A stretch of DNA of 64,000 bases, from contig JANOPA010000125.1 of assembly GCA_031421635.1 (NCBI GenBank), positions 85,287-149,286 of the forward strand, in the 5' to 3' direction. Shown in pieces: positions 36,422-44,946 of the stretch (position 1 is its first letter; each line of letters begins with the position of its first letter). The stretch is from JAPOKJ01 sp031421635. Its GTDB lineage: Bacteria; Pseudomonadota; Gammaproteobacteria; Burkholderiales; Burkholderiaceae_E. Position numbers and translations under genes: made by a program. The notes under the pieces are model-generated. The model had not been told where the DNA came from, did not search any database, and worked only from the letters and a program-made list of their open reading frames with translations.

Positions 36422-37189
36422 ATGCGCCTTGGCATTTTGGCCCTATGTCTACTTTTTGTTTCCTGCGCTACTCAAGTGAAGCCTGGTGACGGCAAATTGC
36501 TGCCGTCCATTGCATTTCAAAGTAACGAGTTAAATCCATCAAACGGCGGCCAGTTAATCACCGGCGAGGCGCTCCGTGCGGGAGACATTATCCTGACCGC
36601 TGATAATGGCTTGAACTCGGCCGGAATCCGGTTGATAACACAATCTCCGGTGAGCCATGCAGTGCTTTACTTGGGGGGTCAGCAGGTCGCTGAAGCGGTA
36701 GGCGCGGGCATCCGGCGTCGTAGCATCGCCGACCTACTGGCCGAGGAGGTCACGATTGTGGCGTTCCGGCATCCGAGTATCTCGGACGAGCACGTGAGCA
36801 AGATGAACTCCTTTGTCGCCAAGCATTTGGGGCAAAAGTACAACTTCACAGGAATCATACTGCAATCGCCTTTCGTGATTGAGCGGCGCGTTTGTGAGTT
36901 GCCACTCGTGCCCTCGTTGGTTCGTGATTTTTGCATTCGCGGCCTAGCGGTCATTCAATTGGGCCTGGGTCGCAGCGATCAATTCTTTTGCTCTCAATTT
37001 ATTCTCGAAGCTTATCGACAGGCTGGACTTGCTTTAACAAGTGCGGATCCGCGCTTGATTAGCCCGGCAGATTTGCTCCATATGCGGGAAGGCGATGTAC
37101 CCTCGGTGCGAATAAACCAAGCCTTACAGTATGTCGGGCATATGAAAATACCTGCCGAGCCAGTGGCAATCAATAAAACGAGCCCCTAG
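36422..37189 (+). CDS. YiiX/YebB-like NlpC/P60 lipoprotein hydrolase
   Basis: 255 residues from the ATG at 36422, which begins a lipoprotein signal with lipobox FVSC. The domain is a permuted papain-like (NlpC/P60, YiiX type) fold: RAGDIILTADNG, the catalytic His in VSHAVLYLGG, and the catalytic Cys in FFCSQFILEAYRQAG. It is probably anchored in the outer membrane, cleaving peptidoglycan peptides or lipids. It is divergent from the SDR operon and convergent with the small lipoprotein gene. Confidence 0.83.
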   Translation: MRLGILALCLLFVSCATQVKPGDGKLLPSIAFQSNELNPSNGGQLITGEALRAGDIILTADNGLNSAGIRLITQSPVSHAVLYLGGQQVAEAVGAGIRRRSIADLLAEEVTIVAFRHPSISDEHVSKMNSFVAKHLGQKYNFTGIILQSPFVIERRVCELPLVPSLVRDFCIRGLAVIQLGLGRSDQFFCSQFILEAYRQAGLALTSADPRLISPADLLHMREGDVPSVRINQALQYVGHMKIPAEPVAINKTSP

Positions 37190-37232
37190 AAGGCTGCCAG
37201 CCAAAGTCAGAAAGGATGGCAGCCCGAAGGGT

Positions 37233-37727
37233 TTAGCCTCCGATATGCATGTTGAACTGCGCTCCAGTGGAAAGTTTGCATTGCCCGGTACCCAGGGTCG
37301 CAGAGTTCATTTGATAGCGACAATTGATGTAACTGCCTCGATTTCCCGCACCATTCGCGATGCCGTCTCGCGATGAATTGGAAACACGTGTGGCTTCACC
37401 ATTAAAAATTTCGCCATTGATGTTGGTACTAAAAGTGCCGCGCCCGTTAAGATCATTCGTGACGATTGCGCTAACGGTGCCATAGACTGTTGCGAGCTCA
37501 TTGGCCGGATACAGACGAGCCACAAAGGTTATGGAAGTTGGGGAGGGCGGTGGTGCTGGGGTGTGAATCACCGGTCCTGAGCCATAGGGCGAATTCACCG
37601 GCACTACGTAGCATGCAGACAGTAGGGTCGCCGTTGCCACGCTGATTGCTAGCAGAGCTGCGCTGCGTGGTAGAGACCGCGAGCTGATTAAAGTCCTACA
37701 ACTATGATCGTGAGAATGCGAATTCAT
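37233..37727 (-). CDS. Hypothetical lipoprotein
   Basis: 164 residues with a lipobox LLSAC around residue 38, after an unusually long, His/Ser-rich N-region. The mature part begins with a Pro-rich linker, then a beta-rich domain with NCRYQMNSATLGTGQCKLS containing two cysteines. I know no function for this type of protein. An alternative start inside the N-region is possible but none has a clear Shine-Dalgarno. Confidence 0.65.
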   Translation of the reverse strand: MNSHSHDHSCRTLISSRSLPRSAALLAISVATATLLSACYVVPVNSPYGSGPVIHTPAPPPSPTSITFVARLYPANELATVYGTVSAIVTNDLNGRGTFSTNINGEIFNGEATRVSNSSRDGIANGAGNRGSYINCRYQMNSATLGTGQCKLSTGAQFNMHIGG

Positions 37728-37906
37728 GTGATTCCAAGTGACCCAAGCACATGCTTGTGAAGCCAGTGTGCGCGCTGAAGCCCCCGAAGCCTCGGGATTT
37801 GGACGAGGTGGATCGAAACTCTACTTGAGGTATCGAAATATGAAACTATCGCGCAATTGTTGTACGCTCTAGCATTCAGTGACATTATTATTTTGAAGGT
37901 CCGCTA

Positions 37907-38524
37907 ATGATTGATCTCTATACTTGGGGCACACCCAACGGTCGTAAGGTTTCAATAATGTTGGAAGAATGTGGCTTACCTTACAAAGTACACAAGATCA
38001 ATATTGCTCAGAACGAGCAATTCTCTGCGCAGTTTTTGGCGCACAGCCCAAATGGAAAAATCCCTGCGATTATGGATCCGGCGGGGCCGGAAGGCGAAGC
38101 TATTTCCCTATTCGAATCGGGTGCGATCCTGGTTTATTTAGCCGGGAAAACGGGTAAGTTCATGCCCAAAAAAGTTCGAGGAAAATATGACGTGATGCAA
38201 TGGCTCATGTTTCAGATGGCGAGCGTGGGCCCCATGTTTGGTCAAACCCATCACTTCATGCGGGCTGCGCCGGTCGAGGTGCCCTACGGGGTGGAGCGCT
38301 ACCATAATGAAACCAGGCGACTCTACGGCGTTATGGATAAGCGGCTTGGTCAGTCGCCATTTTTAGCGGGCGAATACTCGATCGCGGATATTGCAACCTA
38401 TCCCTGGGTTGCACGCAACGATTGGCATAAAGTCGACTTGGCCGAGTTCCCCAACGTCAAAAACTGGTTTGAAGGTATCGGTACGCGAGAAGCCGTTCAA
38501 CGTGGGATGCTAGTCCCAACCTAA
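37907..38524 (+). CDS. Glutathione S-transferase (YfcG/Ure2-like)
   Basis: 205 residues: thioredoxin-like N-domain starting IDLYTWGTPNGRKVSIMLEE with the Asn/Thr pair used by YfcG-type GSTs to hold glutathione, the cis-Pro region GKIPAIMDP, the SNAIL-type ESGAIL, and an all-helical C-domain with the N-capping motif SIADIATYPWV. It probably acts as a disulfide-bond reductase or detoxification enzyme. It stands alone and is convergent with the hydratase gene. Confidence 0.9.
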   Translation: MIDLYTWGTPNGRKVSIMLEECGLPYKVHKINIAQNEQFSAQFLAHSPNGKIPAIMDPAGPEGEAISLFESGAILVYLAGKTGKFMPKKVRGKYDVMQWLMFQMASVGPMFGQTHHFMRAAPVEVPYGVERYHNETRRLYGVMDKRLGQSPFLAGEYSIADIATYPWVARNDWHKVDLAEFPNVKNWFEGIGTREAVQRGMLVPT

Positions 38525-38554
38525 TGTCGGCAGCGACTTCGCTTAATTGCCGAA

Positions 38555-39370
38555 CTAAGCAGTGACCGTCATTGAGACCTCGCCGAGCTCGGTGGCGAGG
38601 TAGCGCACTGAATCACCAGGCTTGGGGAACTTGGTGGTGATGAGGCTTCCGGTGATGACGAACTCCCCAGGTTTTAGCGACCGTCCGCGCGAAAGTAGAT
38701 GTCTTGCGATCCAACACATGGCCTCCAAGGGGTGGCCGAGAACATCTCGACCATACCCTTCGCCTTGCAGCTCCCCGTTGATAAAGGCCTGGCCATGAAG
38801 AGCGCCTAGATCGATGCTGCGCCAATCGCGCCTCCATTGCCCGAGCACAACACCATGGTTCCAAGCGTTGCCGGCGGCCAAGCTTTTTAGCGTTGCTCCG
38901 TCGTCCTTACCAAAGGCTGAGTAATCAGCGTTGAGGTCGTCGACCAATTCAAAGGCGGGAGCTACGGCCTCAATGCATTGTGCGATGCTGGCCAAGGACA
39001 AAGCATCCTGTGCTGTGACTTCTCGAGAAACCAAGAATGCAATTTCGCATTCGAAAGCCATATGTACAAAACTGCTTTCGCTCAATGCCGCGCCGCTGGC
39101 GTAGGTTGTTGTCGAAAGTACGGAGCCTGCGACAGAGTCGCTATAGCCAACGAAGGCCCTCATCTGTGGCGTGGTTAGGGCGATTTTGTAGCCTACCGGC
39201 CTGGCATTTTCGTGAGTGCAACACAGCCCTACATACTGGTCCGCGACATCGTAGGCTTGACCCATCGTAGGTGGCACATGGCCACCGCTTAGAGCCGCAA
39301 AAGGCTCCCGAGATACTTTGCGTTGATGCAGCCAAGCTGCCGCTGCCTTAGCCGAAAAATCCGAGCCCAT
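38555..39370 (-). CDS. 2-keto-4-pentenoate hydratase / FAH family (MhpD-like)
   Basis: 271 residues of the fumarylacetoacetate hydrolase superfamily, MhpD type. The metal-binding acidic residues lie in AFECEIAFLV (ExE) and ELVDDLNADY (D), followed by the C-terminal GEFVITGSLI. It hydrates 2-hydroxypenta-2,4-dienoate-like products of ring cleavage or decarboxylates an oxalocrotonate. It lies 59 bases downstream of the MarR-DctM chimera and was probably in the same transcription unit. Confidence 0.85.
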   Translation of the reverse strand: MGSDFSAKAAAAWLHQRKVSREPFAALSGGHVPPTMGQAYDVADQYVGLCCTHENARPVGYKIALTTPQMRAFVGYSDSVAGSVLSTTTYASGAALSESSFVHMAFECEIAFLVSREVTAQDALSLASIAQCIEAVAPAFELVDDLNADYSAFGKDDGATLKSLAAGNAWNHGVVLGQWRRDWRSIDLGALHGQAFINGELQGEGYGRDVLGHPLEAMCWIARHLLSRGRSLKPGEFVITGSLITTKFPKPGDSVRYLATELGEVSMTVTA

Positions 39371-39429
39371 AAATTTCCTTTGCTCAGGGCCTACATTTTG
39401 AAATCGAACCCGACTTCGATAGGAGAGGT

Positions 39430-40233
39430 TTACCTTGTGAAGAGTAGCTTAACTAAACCCAGGCTAAGGATTGGAAAGGCGAGCATGAGCCCGACCCGTA
39501 TCATATCCCAGGCAAGAAACGGAAACACGCCTTTATAGGTTTCGTTCATCGGCACGTCCTTGGCCAGATTGTTGACGACGTACACGTTCAATCCTACTGG
39601 TGGCGCAATCATGCCAATACCAACGGTCATCAGCACGAGAATTCCGAACCAAATCGCTTTCATTTCAGGGCCAAGACCATAGATCTCCAGGCTCATCACG
39701 GCTGGGAAAATCACGGGTATGGTGAGTAGCAGCATGGACAACTCATCCATCACGCAGCCTAAGAGGATGTACATGGCCAAGATTGCAGCGTGCAAGGTAT
39801 GGGTGAGGTCACCGGTCGAAAAATCGACTAATGCAGCTCGATAGTAAGCGCGAATTTTAGGCTGAGCATCTTTTAACCAGACCTTGCGTCCCGGTGTCGT
39901 TAACGAGACTAACTTGGTGCGACGATTAGACTCGTCTGTGAGCACTTCGATGTGCCCGTTGCGCACCATGCGGGTGATCAGTCCGGCCAGGTTTTGACGA
40001 CTCATGAGTAGATATCGCGCCAGATCGCCGATTGACATACCGCCGCCTTTACCCTGTGCGACTTCTGGACGCGACAGCGCTCCAAGCACTGCCCATTGCT
40101 GGGTTGTAATGCCCTCAGATTCGACTGCCTTAGTGCCTGTTTTGTGCAACATATTGGCACATTGATACAGCCTGAAGAACAAGCGATTAGCGATTTCATG
40201 TCTGGCAAAGTCTTGATTCTTATTGATACTCAT
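39430..40233 (-). pseudogene. MarR regulator fused in frame to the C-terminus of a TRAP DctM permease
   Basis: One 267-residue frame joins two unrelated proteins. Residues 1-149 are a MarR winged helix regulator (TTQQWAVLGALSRPEV, then MSIGDLARYLLMSRQNLAGL, the DNA-reading wing ESNRRTKLVSLT). Residues 150-267 are the last third of DctM (CVMDELSMLLLTIPVIFP and GMIAPPVGLNVYVVNNLAKD). The junction is at about 39775-39795. MarR has lost its final dimerisation helix, and DctM lacks its first two-thirds, with the rest of any dctPQ genes also gone. This looks like a deletion fusion. It starts 120 bases from the divergent acyl-CoA dehydrogenase gene, whose operator sites remain. Confidence 0.85.
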
Positions 40234-40281
40234 CCATGCACTTGAAATTGAAAAAATAGTTTGTCAAATGGGCCGTCAGTC

Positions 40282-40293
40282 GATAATATTATC
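40282..40293. promoter_or_regulatory. Perfect palindrome, candidate MarR operator
   Basis: GATAATATTATC is a perfect 12-base palindrome in the 120 bases between marR and the acyl-CoA dehydrogenase start. AT-rich palindromes of this size next to a divergent marR gene are typical operators. Binding is inferred, not shown. Confidence 0.6.
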
Positions 40294-40301
40294 AAATATA
40301 A

Positions 40302-40319
40302 CAATATATTGCTATATTG
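40302..40319. promoter_or_regulatory. Inverted repeat, candidate second MarR operator
   Basis: CAATATA, a four-base spacer (TTGC), then TATATTG: a perfect 7-base inverted repeat 9 bases from the first palindrome. It lies 35 bases before the acyl-CoA dehydrogenase ATG and may overlap its promoter. Confidence 0.6.
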
Positions 40320-40353
40320 CACCCGGGAATTTAGAAATGAAGCGATTCGCTAT

Positions 40354-41556
40354 ATGAATCCCTATTTGAACGACGACCTGGTCGCCTTGGCCGATCAGGC
40401 AAAGCGTTTTGCCACTGAACAAATCGCCCCAGGATTTTTGGCGCGCGATCAGGATCGGCGTTTGGATCGTGATCTCATGGCAAAAATGGGTGCGCTGGGC
40501 TTTATTGCTCCCGAACTGCCGGAGCTTGTCGGAGGCCTGACGATTGGTGGCCTCGGTCTCGGCAGTCTCGCGGCGGGTGTCATTCACGAAGAGGTTGCCC
40601 GAGCTGATTTGAGCCTGTCCTACATTAATTTGCTGGCCTCGCTTAACGGGCAAATCTTGGCAAACTTTGGTAAGCCCGAAGTCGTTCAGCCCTGGCTGAC
40701 GCGCTTAATTCAAGGTAAAGCCCTAATCGCCATCGCGTTGACCGAACCGCGCGGCGGTTCCGATGCTGCCAACCTTCAACTTAAAATGACGCGCGCTCAT
40801 GGCTCTCATCAAGGCCCTCAAGGCATGGTGGATGGTGAGCATTTCGTGTTGAACGGCGAGAAGACTTCCATTTCTGCGGCCGATCAAGCCGATGCCATCG
40901 TGGTGTTTGCCCGCTCGGGGACACCGCAATCAGGCGCAAAGGGCGTTTCGGCATTGCTGGTGGCGAGCAATACCCCTGGATTGACCAGAAACCGGTTTGA
41001 TTGTCATGGTCAAAGAGCGATTGGTCGAGGCTCATTGTTTTTCGACAACGTGCGCGTTCCAGTGGATCACTTATTGGGTGCAGAAGGCAAGGGTTTCGTC
41101 CAAGTCATGCAAGGCTTCGATTTCTCACGAGCCTTAATTGGTCTTCAAGTACTGGCTGTCGCTCGTGCCGCTCTCGATGAAACCTGGGCCTATGTGGCCC
41201 AACGCCAGGCGTTTGGAAGCGTGCTGTCGAGCTTTCAAGGGGTGTCGCATCCCTTAGCCGATTTCGATACTCAGGTGACTGCGGCTCGTTTGCTGTGTTT
41301 GCAAACGTTGTGGCTAAAGGATCATGGTCACGCCCATACGGCGGAAGCCGCAATGTGTAAATGGTGGGCTCCTAAGCTGGCCTATGATTGCGTTCACCAG
41401 TGCCTGCTAATGTATGGTCACGCAGGCTATGACCGTGGCCTGATGGAACAACGGCTAAGAGATATTTTAGGGTTTCAAATTGGTGATGGTACGGCGCAGA
41501 TTATGAAGACGATTGTCGCGCGAACCCGGGCCGGTCGGGCTGCGGTTCCAATCTAG
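40354..41556 (+). CDS. Acyl-CoA dehydrogenase (AliB-like)
   Basis: 400 residues from the ATG at 40354; a longer frame reaching 40261 would run through the operator palindromes and is rejected. FAD/substrate motifs IAIALTEPRGGSDAA and LNGEKTSIS, then a C-terminal GDGTAQIM in which Asp replaces the usual catalytic Glu position of YEGT. This fits cyclohexanecarboxyl-CoA dehydrogenase-like enzymes. It is followed 41 bases later by a ligase of the matching type, supporting alicyclic acid degradation, though other acyl-CoAs are possible. Confidence 0.87.
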   Translation: MNPYLNDDLVALADQAKRFATEQIAPGFLARDQDRRLDRDLMAKMGALGFIAPELPELVGGLTIGGLGLGSLAAGVIHEEVARADLSLSYINLLASLNGQILANFGKPEVVQPWLTRLIQGKALIAIALTEPRGGSDAANLQLKMTRAHGSHQGPQGMVDGEHFVLNGEKTSISAADQADAIVVFARSGTPQSGAKGVSALLVASNTPGLTRNRFDCHGQRAIGRGSLFFDNVRVPVDHLLGAEGKGFVQVMQGFDFSRALIGLQVLAVARAALDETWAYVAQRQAFGSVLSSFQGVSHPLADFDTQVTAARLLCLQTLWLKDHGHAHTAEAAMCKWWAPKLAYDCVHQCLLMYGHAGYDRGLMEQRLRDILGFQIGDGTAQIMKTIVARTRAGRAAVPI

Positions 41557-41597
41557 AAAATCGCCACAAAAACGAGTAAAACGAGTAGACAAACCCG

Positions 41598-42587
41598 ATG
41601 GACTTTGATGCAATTTTGTTGCCGGCACGTCGCGCTGACGCAATCAAGTCTGGACTTTGGCATGATCGCACGATTAATGATGATCTTGCGCGGGCCGTAG
41701 AGGAGTGTCCCGATAAAATTGCTTTGACCGCAGTGCAGGTGGAGAGTGGCGAAATTCGGACTTTTACATACCGGGAAATGGCAACCCTTGCAGACCGCAT
41801 CGCTATAGGTCTGACGCGACTAGGCATTGCCAGGAACGATATCGTCTCGGTACAGTTACCGAATTGGTGGCAGTTCACCTTGACCTACTTGGCTTGTTCA
41901 CGGATTGGGGCAGTGATCAACCCATTGATGCATATTTTCCGCGAGCGTGAATTATCGTTCATGCTCAAACATGGCGAATCGAAAGTAGTGATCGCGCCTA
42001 AGGTATTTCGCGGTTTTGATTTTGAGACGATGCTCGAGAGCTTGCGGCCGCAATTGCCTCATCTAAAGCACGTTGTGAGCGTCGGAGGTGACGGTGCCAA
42101 TAGCTTCGATGCCTTGCTCAGCCTACCCGAATGGGAAAAGAGTCCAGAGGCGCAGCACATCCTGTCCACCTATCGACCTGGCCCGGACGACATTACTCAA
42201 TTGATCTACACCTCTGGAACGACCGGAGAACCCAAGGGCGTGATGCACTCGGCCAATACGACGATGGCGAATATCATTCCGTATGCAAAGCGTTTGCGCT
42301 TGGGTTCCGAGGATGTGATTTTGATGGCCTCCCCGATGGCCCATCAAACTGGTTTTATGTATGGCCTAATGATGCCGATTATGCTGAGGGCATCTGTCGT
42401 ACTGCAAGATGTCTGGGAGCCGAAAATTGCGGTGGACTTGATTCGAAGCAAGAGGGTGAGCTTCACCATGGCGTCCACCCCCTTTCTTACCGATATGGCG
42501 CGAACGGTGTCTGAGCAAAGCCAGGGCGTTCCCACCTTAAAGACATTCCTTTGCGCAGGTGCGCCTATCCCGGGGCCTTTGGCCTAG
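41598..42587 (+). pseudogene. Acyl-CoA ligase (AliA-like), truncated after 329 residues
   Basis: The N-terminal 60 percent of an AMP-dependent synthetase: the P-loop YTSGTTGEPKGVMHS is present at about residue 195-210, and the sequence runs normally to FLCAGAPIPGPL. There it hits a TAG, so the A8-A10 motifs and the C-terminal lid domain (about 210 residues) are missing. The start (FDAILLPARRADAIKSGLWH) is like cyclohexanecarboxylate-CoA ligase. The break coincides with the beginning of an SDR fragment in another frame, indicating a deletion at about 42565-42585. Without the lid, thioester formation is very unlikely. Confidence 0.85.
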
Positions 42588-43126
42588 TGAACAATGCTGG
42601 CTTTCTACGCGCTGGGAGACTCGCAGAGGTCAGCCTTGAAGACTGGAACGCCGTGCTTGGCGTGAACCTCACGGGGTACTTATTGTGTGCCCGAGCGTTC
42701 GCTTGCCAGATGCGAGCCACTGGTGGGGGTAGTATTGTTCACATTGCTTCAATTGCTTCTAATTTTCCTCAAACCAATAGTGGTGCCTACAGTGCCAGCA
42801 AGGCTGGCGTTTTGTTGCTCAGTCGTCAAATGAGTGTGGAATGGGGCTTTGATCGTATCCGCAGTAACGCTATTTGTCCGGGCATGATTCGCACTCCTTT
42901 GTCTGAGAAGTTCTACGAGGAGCCTGGCTTTGAAGCTAAACGTGCGGCTATTACGGCAAGTAAAAGAATTGGTGAGCCAGCCGACATTGCTGACGCTGCT
43001 CTTTTTTTGTTGAGCCCCCGAGCGAGTTACGTGAATGGCGCCGAGTTGGCGGTGGATGGCGCAATGTCGGCGATGTTGATGGATAGCGTGCCGCGTCCAG
43101 GGTTTAATGAGATTGGAAAGTCATGA
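42551..43126 (+). pseudogene. SDR dehydrogenase (BadH-like), N-terminally truncated
   Basis: The homology begins abruptly at GLVNNAGFLRAG (about 42581), which is residue 80 or so of a normal 250-260-residue SDR. The coenzyme-binding TGxxxGxG part is gone. The remainder is intact with Ser in IASIAS, YSASK, and the C-terminal DGAMSAML. The frame opens 36 bases inside the end of the ligase frame. It ends in a 4-nt overlap with the KstD-like gene. Inactive as it stands. In cyclohexanecarboxylate pathways BadH oxidises 2-hydroxycyclohexanecarboxyl-CoA, which would fit the neighbours. Confidence 0.82.
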
Positions 43127-44901
43127 CGATCACCACTGTAGAAACTGACCTGGTCGTTATTGGGTCTGGAGCAGGCGGCCTGTCCGCAGCCATTACGGCA
43201 AAAAAACATGGTCTCGATGTAGTGGTCGTTGAGAAGGAAAGTGTCTTCGGGGGTACAACGGCCTTGTCGGGAGGGGTACTGTGGATACCCGGTAACTCCC
43301 ATGCCAAGAAGGCTGGCGTGAAGGACAGTCTCGATGAGTCTCGTATTTACATGCGTAATGAGACTGGTCAGTTTTTCGATGAAGCCGCCGTAGACACTTT
43401 TTTGAAGAATGGTCCGGAGATGGTGGACTTCTTCGAGTCTGAAACCTGTGTCAAGTTCATCCCGACTCTATATCCTGACTACCACCCCGATGTCGCAGGG
43501 GGTGCGGACATTGGTCGTTCCATCCTGGCCGAGCCCTTTGATATTCGGGAGCTTGGGGTCAATATGAAGCGGCTTCGTCCACCGTTGAAGACCATCACAT
43601 TTATTGGGATGATGTCTAACTCTTCGAACGCGGACTTAAAGCACTTCTTTCAGGCCACTAAGTCTCTAACATCGGCAATCTATGTGGCCAAGCGCCTGGT
43701 GAATCATCTCAAGGAGTTGATGCTTTTTGGGCGGGGTACCCAGGTGACCAGTGGTAACGCTTTGGCTGCACGCTTGGCAAAGGCGACGCTAGATCTCGGC
43801 ATCCCGATCTACACCAGTACTCCGGCCAAGGAAATCTTGAAGGAGGGCCAACTTGTCGTTGGAGTGCGTGCATTTGGCGGCCAGGCTGCTGAACTAAAGG
43901 GCGAGATTCTTTTCAAAGCCAGAAGCGGTGTGATCCTGGCCTGTGGTGGTTTTCCTCAGGACACAAAAAGAATTGAAAAAATCTACCCGCATTTGGTACG
44001 GGGTGGTGAGCATTTCTCGCCATCTCCGACGGGCAATACCGGTGATGGAATTGGTATGGCAGAGGCTGTCGGTGGCAAGTTTGAGGCCCGATTTAAACAA
44101 GCCTCAGCCTGGATGCCAATCTCGAAGGTGCCCAATGGTGACGGTACCTTTGGCGCCTTTCCTCATCTGGTCGACCGTTATAAACCCGGCGTCATCGGTG
44201 TCCTGAAAAACGGTCGGCGTTTTACAAATGAGTCCAACTCTTATCATGACGTAGGCGAGGCCATGATCGCTGCCTGCGCAGTTATGGAGGATGAGAGCAA
44301 AGAGACGGCCATGTGGTTGATTTGTGATCAACCGACCATTAAGAAATACGGACTTGGCTATGCAAAGCCAGCCCCTGTGCCCCTAGGTGCTTTAATTAAA
44401 AACGGATACTTGGTAAAAGGTCTATCTCTGGAAGATCTCGCCGCGCGCGCGGGAATTGACCCGGCTGGACTCCAAGCCACCATTGCCCACTACAATCATG
44501 GTGCGCTGCAGGGCGAGGATCCCGAGTTTGCACGTGGCAGTACGGCCTTTAATCGCTATCTGGCGGATGCCAACCACAAACCCAACCCCTGTGTTGCACC
44601 GATCTTGCAAGCCCCATTTTACGCTCTTAAAGTCATCATGGGCGACCTTGGCACCTTTGATGGATTGCGTACCACGACAGTAGGTGAAGTACTCGACCGC
44701 AACAACCAGGTTATTGAAGGTCTATATGCATTAGGCAATGATCGTGAAAGCGTGATGGGGGGCAACTATCCTGCGGCTGGCATTACGCTCGGTCCAAACA
44801 TGACGTTTGGCTACGTGACGGCCAGACATATTGCGGGCGTCGGCAGCTTTGTTCGACAGGAAGTTCAGCGAAAAGAGTTCAGTCTGATCGAGCGCACTTA
44901 G
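43123..44901 (+). CDS. FAD-dependent oxidoreductase (KstD/fumarate reductase-like)
   Basis: 592 residues, full length for a 3-ketosteroid dehydrogenase-like flavoprotein. The FAD motif is VIGSGAGGLSAAITAK, then FGGTTALSGGVLWIPGN; the C-terminal FAD segment contains GNDRESVMGGNYPAAGITLGP. It dehydrogenates a ring or acyl substrate next to a keto group. It starts in an ATGA overlap with the SDR stump and is therefore co-translated with it. The gene appears intact, unlike its two upstream neighbours. Confidence 0.9.
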   Translation: MTITTVETDLVVIGSGAGGLSAAITAKKHGLDVVVVEKESVFGGTTALSGGVLWIPGNSHAKKAGVKDSLDESRIYMRNETGQFFDEAAVDTFLKNGPEMVDFFESETCVKFIPTLYPDYHPDVAGGADIGRSILAEPFDIRELGVNMKRLRPPLKTITFIGMMSNSSNADLKHFFQATKSLTSAIYVAKRLVNHLKELMLFGRGTQVTSGNALAARLAKATLDLGIPIYTSTPAKEILKEGQLVVGVRAFGGQAAELKGEILFKARSGVILACGGFPQDTKRIEKIYPHLVRGGEHFSPSPTGNTGDGIGMAEAVGGKFEARFKQASAWMPISKVPNGDGTFGAFPHLVDRYKPGVIGVLKNGRRFTNESNSYHDVGEAMIAACAVMEDESKETAMWLICDQPTIKKYGLGYAKPAPVPLGALIKNGYLVKGLSLEDLAARAGIDPAGLQATIAHYNHGALQGEDPEFARGSTAFNRYLADANHKPNPCVAPILQAPFYALKVIMGDLGTFDGLRTTTVGEVLDRNNQVIEGLYALGNDRESVMGGNYPAAGITLGPNMTFGYVTARHIAGVGSFVRQEVQRKEFSLIERT

Positions 44902-44946
44902 GATTCCAGGGCTCGATGGGGTTCGGGCGTAGAGTTGATGTAGTGC

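Noticed and set aside
39430..40233. A genuine one-component membrane-bound regulator fused to a transporter
   Set aside because: Considered, but both domains are cut inside their folds, so a deletion fusion is simpler. It stays listed as a finding.
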